A stretch of 42,153 nt of DNA from Acidimicrobiia bacterium (GTDB taxonomy: Bacteria > Actinomycetota > Acidimicrobiia > Spongiisociales > ZC4RG35), in NCBI GenBank assembly GCA_025922945.1, contig JAICGW010000011.1:1-42153 (forward strand). Direction: 5' to 3'. Position 1 is the first letter of the stretch; the number at the start of each line of letters is the position of its first letter. Below are positions 8,101 to 15,186 of this stretch, piece by piece. The translations under genes and the position numbers were made by a program. The notes beneath the pieces were generated by a model. That model did not search any database. It was given only the letters and a program-made list of their open reading frames with translations, and was not told the DNA's origin.

Positions 8101-10842
8101 CTGGGAGGGGTCAAAGGAGCACTGGCCGAGCGCGCCGAGGCGATCTTTGCTGGGCTGACCGGCAGCCAGAAGCACGCGGCGCAGCAGGTTTTCACCCGGC
8201 TCCTTTTGGTTTCCGAAGAGGCTGACGACGTCCGTCGTCGGGTGAGGATGACCGAGCTCGAATCACTCGGCCTCCCACCAGATGACCTAGCCACCCTGGT
8301 CGAAAAGTTTGGAAAGGAGCGCTTGCTCACCTTCGATGTCGACTCCGTCACGAGAGGGGCCACAGTCGAGGTCGCCCACGAAGCCCTACTCCGGGAATGG
8401 CCCACGCTCCGCAACTGGGTCGACACCCGGCGGGAATCTCTGATTCTCCAGCGCCGCTTCCACGCCGCCTTCGACGAATGGGAGGAATCGGGCCAGCATC
8501 CATCGAGCCTGCTCACCGGCGGCAAGCTCATCCAGTACCAGGAGTGGGCGAGCGGCAAGGACGTCACGCTGACTACCGCCGAAAGTGAGTTTCTCGGAAG
8601 GTCGATCGATCAGGCCGCATCTGATGCGCGAACTCGTATCACTCTGCGTCGCCGGATCATGGTCGGATTCGCCGTTGCCGCGATGATCGCCATTGTGTTG
8701 GCCGTGCTCGCGTTCCTCCAGCGAGGCGCGGCGGAGCGCCATGCCGCGATTGCCGAGGCTCGCGAACTAGTTCTCGAAGCCGACCGGGCGGTGGCGACCG
8801 ACCCCGAGCTCAGCGTGCTCCTATCCCTGGAAGCGATCGAAGCCTTCCGCGCTGCTGGCGAGGAGCCGTCGCCAAGCGCTATCGGGACCATGAGGCGCGG
8901 AATCAACGAGTCGGTGGTCTCGCAGCGCTTCCCAGGCGGCGGGTTTGTGGCGGTCAGCCCGGACGGCGCCTACCTGGCCACCAGGGGTGGGGGTGCCAGC
9001 GTGGCGGTTTGGAACCTGACTACCGGGAAGGTTGTGCAGGAATTGATACGTTCGGACGGGTCGCCCATCGATGCCCGGTTCGCGTCAGGCGACACTCTCG
9101 CTGTGGCATACAGCGGCGTCCCGCGAGCATTACGGGTCTGGGAGTGGCGCACCGGAGCCAGCGTCGACCTCGGGGGCGAAACGCCCTTGCCTGAAGGGCC
9201 TGCAGTCGCCAGTCTTCTCCAGATCGACCGCCAACTCGGGCTTGCCACTGTTCGGCACGGCTCGAACTCCGGATTCGAGGTGTGGGATCTGAACCGCCAA
9301 GAGCGCCGGTTCATCGAGGACTCGTCGGTGCCCGGGATCTTTCTGTGGCCGTCGTTTTTCCCGGATGGACGGCTCGCGTTTTTGGACTTCCCCAACGACG
9401 CTATTGAGAGCTGGATAATCCGAATCGTCGACTCCACGACCGGCGAGCAGTCCAAGACTGTGGTGGTTGATTGGGGCGACCAGCCCGAGTTCATCCCAGG
9501 GTCCATTTCCGTCTCGCCCGACGGGTCCTGGGCTGCGATCTATGACCAGGAGCAAATCGCGTTGGTCGATCTCGCTAGCGGAAAAGCGCTTTGGGTCAAC
9601 GATGGGCTCACCCGGACAGCTTCGGCACTGTGGCTCCCCGACGGCGAGCATCTATTCGTCGGTGGTGAAGTGGCTCCGAGTGTGCTGCGGGCCCTGGACG
9701 GTGAGGCAATCCGTCAGCTCCAAGGAGGTGCCCGCGGCGGCACCTATTCGCACGACCTTGTTCCTGGAACCGACCAGGTGGCGGCGGCAGGAGTGAGCAG
9801 CTTGGAAACGGTCATCTTCGACCTGGCGCCCGTGCGCTCCGACCTTCCGACACGAGGCTCTCAGTTTCGCAAACTCACTCACCTCGGATTTGTGGGAAAT
9901 GGTGACCGGCTGGCGGTCTCGGACCTGGAGTCGAGTGCCGTTATCGACGCTTTTACGGGCGAAGTGATCGATAGAAGGCCGGGCGCCGAACCCGCATGGT
10001 TTGCCTGGGGGATCCCTTTCTTCTCACGCGGGGGTGATTATGCGGCGGGTCCCGACGCCGAAGGACGGTCGACCGCGTGGTCCAACCTCGATCAGCGTGT
10101 GATTTACACCGCCCCCGACGGTTGGGGTGTTCAAGGGATCAGCAGCGACGGCACTCTGGCGGTGATAGTTGGTGGGGGACAGGATTGGAATGAAACGGCG
10201 AGCCAGCTAATCAGGACATCAGACGGGTCAGTGGTGGCCGAGCTCGAGGTGGAGGGCTGGTCGCTGCAATCCGTCTTCTCACCTGATAACAAAATGGTTC
10301 TGACGGACCTGCGGCCCAACTTGCGCATCTGGGATACCTCAAACGGTGCTCTATTGCGTGAGATCGAGTCCAATGTGATCGATGTCACCAGCTTCACACA
10401 GGCGTTCACACCCGACGGTTCGATACTCGTGGCCGGAACACAGACCGGTTCGATCCTCATACTCGATATGGAAGGCCTTCTCGCCGGCCTACCTACCGAA
10501 GAGGCGGTCCTTCGCCAGATTCCGGCGCACACCACGTTCATAAACCAAGTCCTGTTGTCCCCCGACGGGTCGATGATCCTCAGTCGGGCCCAAGATGAAC
10601 CGGTGAAGCTGTGGGACCTTGACACTGGGGAGAAGCTGGGCGAGTTCGACACGGATGGCTTCAGGTTCGGGGCCTTTCATCCCACCGAACCCCTGCTCTA
10701 TATAGCGCTCCCTGACGACCGGATCGGCATTTACACGCTCGACACCGACCAGTTAGTCGAGATCGCTCGCTCCCGCCTCACCCGGGAGCTCACGGCGGAG
10801 GAATGTCAGTTGTACCTGCGGCGAAGCTGCGCTCTTCAATAG
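5197..10842 (+). CDS. Giant membrane-tethered regulator: BTAD, nucleotide cyclase, Ser/Thr kinase, nSTAND1 NTPase, WD40
   Basis: 1881 residues from the ATG at 5197; a TTG at 5182 would add five. Modules in order follow. OmpR-type winged helix plus BTAD domain (about 12-252), as in AfsR/SARP activators. Class III adenylate/guanylate cyclase (about 262-428) with metal Asp in LLFTDIVDST, IKGLGDGF, and Asn/Arg in FGTAMNRGSRLLNAGHGGQ, so it looks active. Ser/Thr kinase (about 453-692) with GRGAFATVY, VAIK (Lys485), HRDVKPAN (Asp577), DFG at 595 and APE. nSTAND1 NTPase (about 704-1050) with NPYKGLAAF, Walker A GPSGSGKSS at 745 and Walker B LVIVIDQYEELF. One transmembrane helix (about 1155-1175). 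A long WD40-like propeller (about 1249-1858). The N-terminal modules should be cytoplasmic and the propeller outside. It is a lone gene; its targets are unknown. Confidence 0.9.
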   Translation: MTTVLDSATEVTIPIRVLGPVTIVTEEGTAQLGGPKQRAVLAMLITKLGKVVTTDELVDGIWGEDPPPAVLSSIHTYVSNLRATVGRPLDRQGSGYRLEAPRADVDCYRFEDQVAAARVNLATNPSTASVNLRQALALWSGRAYSDVVRFPGLAIEATRLEESRLSAVEARIEADLALGKHGSLVGELDALAAEYPLRESLRAKHMLALYRDGRQADALRAYRRTQDYLREELGVHPSAELSELEERILNHDYSLIHSREVVSEQIALLFTDIVDSTLLWETNPTAMQAALSRHDHLVQSAVEANGGTVIKGLGDGFIAAFAEASLAAQAAMAAQQAILASDWSPVELRVRMVVDTGEVERRGGDLFGTAMNRGSRLLNAGHGGQILLSDDAQKALTRDAGTQVKSLGEHRFRGLGRPQAVHQLVADGLPASFPPLNTSGASIELDRSFGDSIRGYELRERVGRGAFATVYRGYQPAIGREVAIKIVKPEFANHPAFIRQFESEARFVASLEHPHIVSVYDYWRDADGAYVVGPFMVGRSLADATFATMPLAQVIKIASQVGSALSYAHRQGVVHRDVKPANILLDGDGNAYLSDFGIAARAVEEATGIQSKSIGYRAPEDRRGQAVDVRSDLYGLAAVVARLLLGVPPDHVDLSLVDERVRDVLARGLAGDPADRYESVDEFLEHLLSRAGGTAVALASIHRRNPYKGLAAFDQRDAPDFFGRSEEIGRLVHMVRQNRLSAVVGPSGSGKSSLTLAGLLPALDAGAVSGSESWVAVRAVPGGYPFDELATSLAAFSTQPLSELATELSAPDGKGLLRAAKRIGQELAGELVIVIDQYEELFTLVADEDVRNAFATTLVTAASDPVSRVRVVLTLRADFFHQVLGQPILGQIIGRAHLALAPLDADGIRLAIVEPAARAGLQFEPGLPERIVADLRNQPGSLPLLQFTLDRLATKASEGLITDRHYMELGGVKGALAERAEAIFAGLTGSQKHAAQQVFTRLLLVSEEADDVRRRVRMTELESLGLPPDDLATLVEKFGKERLLTFDVDSVTRGATVEVAHEALLREWPTLRNWVDTRRESLILQRRFHAAFDEWEESGQHPSSLLTGGKLIQYQEWASGKDVTLTTAESEFLGRSIDQAASDARTRITLRRRIMVGFAVAAMIAIVLAVLAFLQRGAAERHAAIAEARELVLEADRAVATDPELSVLLSLEAIEAFRAAGEEPSPSAIGTMRRGINESVVSQRFPGGGFVAVSPDGAYLATRGGGASVAVWNLTTGKVVQELIRSDGSPIDARFASGDTLAVAYSGVPRALRVWEWRTGASVDLGGETPLPEGPAVASLLQIDRQLGLATVRHGSNSGFEVWDLNRQERRFIEDSSVPGIFLWPSFFPDGRLAFLDFPNDAIESWIIRIVDSTTGEQSKTVVVDWGDQPEFIPGSISVSPDGSWAAIYDQEQIALVDLASGKALWVNDGLTRTASALWLPDGEHLFVGGEVAPSVLRALDGEAIRQLQGGARGGTYSHDLVPGTDQVAAAGVSSLETVIFDLAPVRSDLPTRGSQFRKLTHLGFVGNGDRLAVSDLESSAVIDAFTGEVIDRRPGAEPAWFAWGIPFFSRGGDYAAGPDAEGRSTAWSNLDQRVIYTAPDGWGVQGISSDGTLAVIVGGGQDWNETASQLIRTSDGSVVAELEVEGWSLQSVFSPDNKMVLTDLRPNLRIWDTSNGALLREIESNVIDVTSFTQAFTPDGSILVAGTQTGSILILDMEGLLAGLPTEEAVLRQIPAHTTFINQVLLSPDGSMILSRAQDEPVKLWDLDTGEKLGEFDTDGFRFGAFHPTEPLLYIALPDDRIGIYTLDTDQLVEIARSRLTRELTAEECQLYLRRSCALQ

Positions 10843-10855
10843 GGGCATCCAGGGC

Positions 10856-11428
10856 TCAGGAAGGATCCGGAACCTTGATCGCCGCAACCTCGAATTCGAG
10901 AGTGACGTTCTCGCTTACCAACACGCCGCCGGCCTCCAGGGCGGCATTCCAATTGACGCCCCAGTCCTTGCGATTGATGGTGGCCTTACCTTCGAGGCCG
11001 ATCCTGCGGTTCCCGAAAGGGTCCACGGAGTCCCCGTTGTAAGTCACCGCAAAGGTGACCGGCCGGGTTGTTCCCTTGATGGTGAGGTCTCCGGTGATCC
11101 GGTATTCCGCCGGTTCGACCTTCTCCACCGCAGTAGAGACGAACTCGATTTCGGGATAGTTGTCCATGTCGAAGAAGTCGTTGCTTCGTAGGTGGGCATC
11201 CCGATCAGGGCTACGGGTGTCGATGCTGGCTGCCTTGATGGTCAGTTCCAGACTCGACTGCGTTGGGTCCTCAGCGTTGAAATAGCCCGCTCCCTCGAAC
11301 TCGTTGAAGCTTCCCCGCACCTTGGAAACCATGGCGTGGCGAGCCACGAAACCGACCCGACTATGCGAGGGGTCAACTACGTAGCGGCCCGTCAGGTCCG
11401 ACTTCATGGCAATGGCGGCACTAGTCAT
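10856..11428 (-). CDS. YceI family protein
   Basis: 190 residues with the YceI lipocalin-like pattern: GRYVVDPSHSRVGFVARHAMVSKVRGSF at the start (read in two parts), SPDRDAHLRSNDFFD in the middle and GDLTIKGTTRPVTF near the end. YceI proteins bind isoprenoid-like lipids. No signal peptide is present, so this one is probably cytoplasmic. The ATG at 11428 is preferred because AAAGGA (minus strand, 11435-11440) lies 6 bases upstream. A GTG five codons earlier would overlap that site. It is divergent from a MarR gene across an 80-base region with a perfect palindrome, so MarR probably controls it. Confidence 0.9.
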   Translation of the reverse strand: MTSAAIAMKSDLTGRYVVDPSHSRVGFVARHAMVSKVRGSFNEFEGAGYFNAEDPTQSSLELTIKAASIDTRSPDRDAHLRSNDFFDMDNYPEIEFVSTAVEKVEPAEYRITGDLTIKGTTRPVTFAVTYNGDSVDPFGNRRIGLEGKATINRKDWGVNWNAALEAGGVLVSENVTLEFEVAAIKVPDPS

Positions 11429-11463
11429 GCCCGGTCCTTTCACTAGATAAGCAGTATCTGACT

Positions 11464-11495
11464 ACGCAGGTAATAATACGGCATAATACCTGCGT
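11464..11495. promoter_or_regulatory. Palindromic MarR operator candidate
   Basis: ACGCAGGTA (11464-11472) and TACCTGCGT (11487-11495) form a perfect 9-bp inverted repeat with an AT-rich 14-base centre. Two related items flank it: AGATA-N5-TATCT at 11445-11459 and another TGCGTGGTA half-site near 11506-11514. It sits midway between the divergent yceI-like and marR-like genes, where a MarR dimer would repress both. Confidence 0.65.
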
Positions 11496-11524
11496 TGTCA
11501 ACTACTGCGTGGTAAGGTTCCGCG

Positions 11525-11965
11525 ATGTCCACCAAAGCCTTGGTCACAGACCAGCGGATCGCCGACTACGGACGTCTGGTGGCAACCCAGCGACGCCTCC
11601 ACCGCATCTTCGACCGTTCCCTACGCACCCGGGTCGGGATTTCGATCGTCTGGTATGAGGCGCTGCTCCGGTTAGCTCACTCTCCAGACCAACAGATACC
11701 GATCACCGAGCTGGGCGAGAAGCTCGAACTCACCTCAAGCGGTGCCACCCGCCTGGTAGATCGCCTGGAGGAAAGCGGCTATATCGAGCGGGTGCCCTGC
11801 CCCACGGACCGCCGGGTCCTGTGGGCGCGGCTCACAGACCAGGGTCACAAAGTCCTGAATGAGGCGACGCGTGTGCACTTGAACGATCTCGATGAGCATT
11901 TCATGTCCCGCCTCGATCCGAAGGACCTGGAGACCTTGAAGGATCTACTTCATCGTCTCCATTGA
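11525..11965 (+). CDS. MarR family transcriptional regulator
   Basis: 146 residues. A winged helix lies at about 45-100: IPITELGEKLELTSSGATRLVDRLEESGYIER read in two parts, then PTDRRVLWARLTDQG, the usual DxR wing. Long helices at both ends form the dimer interface. AAGG at 11514-11517 lies 7 bases before the ATG. The divergent YceI gene and the palindrome between them suggest a local auto-regulated pair. The ligand is unknown. The 3' end overlaps the antisense small gene below by 65 bases. Confidence 0.93.
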   Translation: MSTKALVTDQRIADYGRLVATQRRLHRIFDRSLRTRVGISIVWYEALLRLAHSPDQQIPITELGEKLELTSSGATRLVDRLEESGYIERVPCPTDRRVLWARLTDQGHKVLNEATRVHLNDLDEHFMSRLDPKDLETLKDLLHRLH

Positions 11966-12137
11966 CGGCCGCAACTTCAGCCGTTGCCAATCGCCGGACG
12001 TAGTGGCGGGAAGTCACTACCCGGTGCCCATCCTCAAACTCCACCAGGACTGAATTCAGCCCACCTCCCGCCAGCACCCTGCATCGTTGGCCAAATCTCC
12101 CGGGCAGTCGGGTCCGGACCCGCCAGTAGTGGGTCAC
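11901..12137 (-). CDS. Small conserved actinobacterial protein, function unknown
   Basis: 78 residues starting at a GTG that overlaps the DUF72 stop (GTGA). The core RVRTRLPGRFGQRCRVLA, NSVLVEFEDGHRVVTSRHYVRR reads like a small basic beta protein that I recall as recurring in actinobacteria without a known role. Coding evidence is the translational coupling and the charged, balanced composition of the first 55 residues. The tail overlaps the end of marR on the other strand. The function cannot be stated. Confidence 0.6.
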   Translation of the reverse strand: MTHYWRVRTRLPGRFGQRCRVLAGGGLNSVLVEFEDGHRVVTSRHYVRRLATAEVAAVNGDDEVDPSRSPGPSDRGGT

Positions 12138-12979
12138 CCGCCCGGATTCATCAGCTCTTGGAGGCGCATGGCATTGCGAGGCGCGTGGCCGTAGCCATCG
12201 TTGTCGAAATAGACATAGACATCGAAGGACCTTCCGGAGGACGATTTCGATGCTTGCCAATGAGCAAAGCGTTCGGCCCAGCCCTGCAGTTGGTCGTCTG
12301 CGTAGCTGCTGCCGTAAAGAGCTTCAGGTCCGTGCAGTCGAAAGTACATGAAGTCGGTCGTGTCCTGTTCCAGGTAGGGCCAGCGCGACGAGTGAGATGC
12401 GGCCAGGCCAACTTCAAACTCGCTCGCCAGCTCTTTGAGTCCCGCGGCCGAGAAGCTCGGATTCCGGATTTCGAGAACGTGGCGAACCGGTGAGTCCGAT
12501 CGGGGCTCGCCGACTTCGATTCCGTCGCGGGTATGGAAGGAGGCGACGTCGACGATCGCGGGGTGGGAGCGGGGCAGGAGTTGGAAGAAAGCCTCGAGCC
12601 GACCGAGATCGACCGGAAGATTGGCCGGGAGCTGCCAGAGGATCGGTCCCAATTTGTCTCCTAGCTCGAGCATTCCCGAAGCGAAGAAGTTCGCCAAAGG
12701 CACTTCGACTCCCGACAGCTTCTTCATGTGGGTGATGAAGCGACTGCCCTTGACTGCGAACTGGAAGTTGGCCGGAGTGACATCTTCAAGGCGTCGGAAC
12801 CAGTTCGGCGGTACGAGCGAGTAGAAGGTTCGATTGATCTCCACCGTGTTGAAACGGGCTGATACGAATGCCAGTTCCTGGCCTGCCGGCAAGCCTGCCG
12901 GATAGAAACTATTTCGCCAGTGTCGGTACGACCACCCGGAAAGGCCGATTCTGATTTCCCCCAAGGCGCGTGCTGTCAC
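12134..12979 (-). CDS. DUF72 (YecE family) protein
   Basis: 281 residues from the GTG at 12979; a TTG at 12964 is an alternative. The core has the DUF72 start IRIGLSGWSYRHWRNSFYP, then FNTVEINRTFYSLVP, FQFAVKGSRFITHMK, LGPILWQLPANL, FMYFRLHGPE and VYVYFDNDGYGHAPRNA, which together define the TIM-barrel-like YecE family. The biochemical role is not established. The much longer upstream open frame has no family match and overlaps the next gene in another frame, so it was trimmed. It follows the membrane protein by 11 bases and is coupled to the small protein downstream. Confidence 0.9.
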   Translation of the reverse strand: MTARALGEIRIGLSGWSYRHWRNSFYPAGLPAGQELAFVSARFNTVEINRTFYSLVPPNWFRRLEDVTPANFQFAVKGSRFITHMKKLSGVEVPLANFFASGMLELGDKLGPILWQLPANLPVDLGRLEAFFQLLPRSHPAIVDVASFHTRDGIEVGEPRSDSPVRHVLEIRNPSFSAAGLKELASEFEVGLAASHSSRWPYLEQDTTDFMYFRLHGPEALYGSSYADDQLQGWAERFAHWQASKSSSGRSFDVYVYFDNDGYGHAPRNAMRLQELMNPGG

Positions 12980-12990
12980 GGCTCGGATCG

Positions 12991-13707
12991 CTAGATGACG
13001 CGAACGGCAAGGAGTCCCAAAGCAATGGTAATGACCGCGGCCGTCAGCAGCTTCAGTGGTACCTCCCAGGTCTCGAGGATCTCGCCCTCGGTCCACTTTT
13101 CCGTGCCATCCCGACGCTGCAACACCATCTCGGCGAAGTCGACTGTCCGGCGTAGGTTGCGGGCCGGGGTGCTCAAGGCACGCTGCGTCATCGAGAGCAG
13201 TGTGGTGGCAGCCGCCATCAGCAGGGCTCCCGAACCGATGGTCTGGGATTGGGCCCAATAGCCGACCAAGGTGGGAAACGCTCCCCAGGCGAGACCGAAC
13301 CCGAGCGGGGTATGAAGGGGTCGGGGCCACTCGAGGGCATATCCAATGGCTAGAGCAATCCCTGCCGCCGCCCACGCCATTACCCAAGGCGATATCACGA
13401 ATGCGCCCGCAACGGCGACGGCCATGGCCGCCGCCATGCCCCCGATTCCTAGTGCAAGCAGGGTCTGACGGCCAAGGGTGGTACGCAACGGCCGGCCGTG
13501 AAGTTCGTCGAGGGCATGGGCGCCAACTCCGAGCCCGAAGAGGAACGCCAGGAGGGTTCCGGCCAACGTCACGCCGTCCACGGCCGGGGCAGTGGCCGCC
13601 CCGAGCACGACGTGCGACAGATGCCAAGCGGTATAGGGGGGATGGAGAATCGCCACCAAGTCGCCGGCCGGAGACCCCACGGGAGCGTAGAAGGCGGGGC
13701 GCTTCAC
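12991..13707 (-). CDS. Polytopic membrane protein, function unknown
   Basis: 238 residues from a GTG that overlaps the stop of the methyltransferase gene (GTGA). AAGGAG lies just upstream, a little close. There are about six to seven hydrophobic segments. Recognisable polar loops are PPYTAWHLSHVVLGA near the N-terminus and GVGAHALDELHGRPL after the second helix, then a long cytoplasmic loop with RRTVDFAEMVLQRRDGTEKW. The His/Asp-rich loop hints at an enzyme, but it is not the Asp-rich motif of UbiA prenyltransferases. Coupling to a UbiE-like methyltransferase suggests lipid or quinone chemistry, which is inference only. Confidence 0.75.
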   Translation of the reverse strand: MKRPAFYAPVGSPAGDLVAILHPPYTAWHLSHVVLGAATAPAVDGVTLAGTLLAFLFGLGVGAHALDELHGRPLRTTLGRQTLLALGIGGMAAAMAVAVAGAFVISPWVMAWAAAGIALAIGYALEWPRPLHTPLGFGLAWGAFPTLVGYWAQSQTIGSGALLMAAATTLLSMTQRALSTPARNLRRTVDFAEMVLQRRDGTEKWTEGEILETWEVPLKLLTAAVITIALGLLAVRVI

Positions 13708-14375
13708 GGTCTCCTTGCCCACATCACGATCCCACCGCCAAGGGACATGCGACGGGTCCGCACCTCCACCAGTCCGGCGCTTCGCCAGATGGTCTCGAGC
13801 CGAGGATTCTCTTGGTGAAACTGCTCGATGGAAGGTTTCAGGAATTTGCCCACGCGATACCAACCCCGTCCAATGAGGCGGCCGGCGATCGGAAGCAGGA
13901 TGCTGCTGTAAAACGTCCATGGCGCTCGCCACAGGCCCGAGGGGAGGCCGAACTCCACCATGCCGATCACTCCTCCTGGCCTGACGACCCGGGCCAGCTC
14001 CGCGATCGATGCGACGGGATCATCGACGTAGCGAAGCAGGTACCCGAAGGTAAGCCCGTCGAAGGTCCGGTCGGCGAATGGAAGACGCTCGCCACGAGCC
14101 AGGACTCGCCAAGGCCCCGGATGGTGCCGAATCATTTCCCGAGTTAGATCGACGGCGGTCACGCGGTGACCCCGATCTTGGAGCAGCCGGGTGATGGACC
14201 CGGTCCCAGCGGCGACATCCAGCACCGTGGCCCGGTTCGGAAGCCGAAGCCCTTCGACCATGGTCCGGCGCCAACGAGCGTCCTGGCCGAGACTGAGAAT
14301 CGCCGCCCAACGTTCGTACGAGGAGCCAATTGGACTGAAGATCGCTCTGGCGGTCTCGTTGGCAGGATATGTCAC
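13704..14375 (-). CDS. Class I SAM-dependent methyltransferase, UbiE/MenG-like
   Basis: 223 residues. SAM motif I is VLDVAAGTGSITRLL, with an acidic residue after the next strand (TAVDLTREM), then LPFADRTFDGLTFGYLLRYV and VVRPGGVIGMVEF, all as in UbiE/COQ5 methyltransferases. The C-terminal half (GWYRVGKFLKPSIEQFH) also fits that family. UbiE/MenG methylates demethylmenaquinone, so a quinone role is likely but not proven. The GTG start has no ribosome site and lies directly against a perfect 9-bp inverted repeat. The stop overlaps the next gene. Confidence 0.85.
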   Translation of the reverse strand: MTYPANETARAIFSPIGSSYERWAAILSLGQDARWRRTMVEGLRLPNRATVLDVAAGTGSITRLLQDRGHRVTAVDLTREMIRHHPGPWRVLARGERLPFADRTFDGLTFGYLLRYVDDPVASIAELARVVRPGGVIGMVEFGLPSGLWRAPWTFYSSILLPIAGRLIGRGWYRVGKFLKPSIEQFHQENPRLETIWRSAGLVEVRTRRMSLGGGIVMWARRP

Positions 14376-14400
14376 CGGCCTAGAGATTTAACTAGGCCGG
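14375..14400. promoter_or_regulatory. Perfect 9-bp inverted repeat at the methyltransferase start
   Basis: CCGGCCTAG (14375-14383) and CTAGGCCGG (14392-14400) flank the AT-rich centre AGATTTAA. The left arm touches the GTG start codon of the minus-strand methyltransferase gene, and the centre could be part of its -10 region. It may be an operator shared with the divergent whiB gene, or an RNA hairpin hiding the start codon. Confidence 0.5.
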
Positions 14401-14417
14401 GTTTTCGCAGACCCGGT

Positions 14418-14445
14418 TTGACGTCCGGCCCCTCTTGGGTACGGC
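14418..14445 (+). promoter_or_regulatory. Promoter of whiB
   Basis: TTGACG (14418-14423) and TACGGC (14440-14445) are separated by 16 bases. They are placed about 25 bases before the GTG at 14470, with a GAGGGAG ribosome site at about 14458-14464. Confidence 0.5.
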
Positions 14446-14469
14446 ACGCCCCAACACGAGGGAGCGGGA

Positions 14470-14742
14470 GTGGAGCTAGTCAAGCAAGCAATACCTGTCT
14501 GGAGAACATACGCGGCCTGCAGAGGTATGCCGTCGGAAATGTTCATCTCACCCGAGCGGGAGATGTCCCTTCAGCAGGTGGAGGCCGCCAAAGCCGTTTG
14601 TGGGGACTGCATGGTGATCGACGATTGCTTGACCTACGCCATTACCAACACGGTCAGAGATGGAGTCTGGGGCGGCCTGAGCGCTGACGAGCTGGCACCG
14701 CTCTATTCAGCCTGGCAAACGCAGCGAGCGACCGTCGCCTAG
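14470..14742 (+). CDS. WhiB family iron-sulfur transcriptional regulator
   Basis: 90 residues. Four Cys (17, 44, 47, 53) in the C-x(n)-C-xx-C-x5-C spacing bind a 4Fe-4S cluster, and DGVWGGLSADE is the WhiB turn that contacts sigma factor. WhiB proteins bind the primary sigma factor and respond to redox or NO. The basic tail typical of DNA contact is weak here: it ends QTQRATVA rather than in an Arg-rich stretch. The GTG start is supported by GAGGGAG upstream. Which WhiB subgroup it belongs to is not resolved. Confidence 0.93.
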   Translation: MELVKQAIPVWRTYAACRGMPSEMFISPEREMSLQQVEAAKAVCGDCMVIDDCLTYAITNTVRDGVWGGLSADELAPLYSAWQTQRATVA

Positions 14743-14785
14743 CTCTCCGGGCGGGATCGATCAATCTGGCCAACCGGACGGGTTG

Positions 14786-15109
14786 TCAGAGTGCCGACTC
14801 TTCGACGCTCACTGAGACCTCGAGCAGATCGATTATCTGGCGAACAGACCAACTCGGATTCCTGAAAACGATCGACTCATCCTTCTCGACCGCCTCGAAG
14901 AGACTTTCGAGACCGGCGGAGTCTATAAAAGCCACCTGGTCAAGCTCATAGACAACGCGGGCGTGTTGGTCCAAGAAGGGTCTGAGATAGTCCTTGACAG
15001 CCGGACCCGTCGCCAGATCGAGCTCGCCGGCGATAGCGGCAACTACGGCGCCATCATCGGCGTGAACTGACACGGAAAAGGGAACTGGTGACTCCGACAC
15101 GGCACGCAC
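14786..15109 (-). CDS. STAS-domain anti-sigma-factor antagonist
   Basis: 107 residues with the STAS fold order: GAVVAAIAGELDLATGPAVKD at the start (read in two parts), ARVVYELDQVAFIDSAGLESL in the middle. Ser64 in DSAGL is the usual site phosphorylated by an RsbW-like kinase. Such proteins release a sigma factor from its anti-sigma partner. No cognate kinase or sigma gene is in the window. It lies downstream of the GAF-ANTAR gene on the same strand, 77 bases away. The GTG start is uncertain; AGGAAG is only 2-3 bases upstream, and a GTG three codons later is possible. Confidence 0.88.
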   Translation of the reverse strand: MRAVSESPVPFSVSVHADDGAVVAAIAGELDLATGPAVKDYLRPFLDQHARVVYELDQVAFIDSAGLESLFEAVEKDESIVFRNPSWSVRQIIDLLEVSVSVEESAL

Positions 15110-15186
15110 ACTTCCTGAGAATCTGGGTCTGCCAGGGTCTGGAGCAGAAGTCCAAGTGATTTGAACTCGGAAGCGACTATACCCCG

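Noticed and set aside
12980-13627. N-terminal extension that would make the DUF72 protein 497 residues
   Set aside because: The extra part is Arg/Pro/Gly-rich without homology and overlaps the membrane protein gene in another frame.
13056-14147. 363-residue + strand frame opposite the membrane protein and methyltransferase
   Set aside because: Arg/Pro-rich, low complexity, no start signal or motif; both minus-strand genes explain the DNA.
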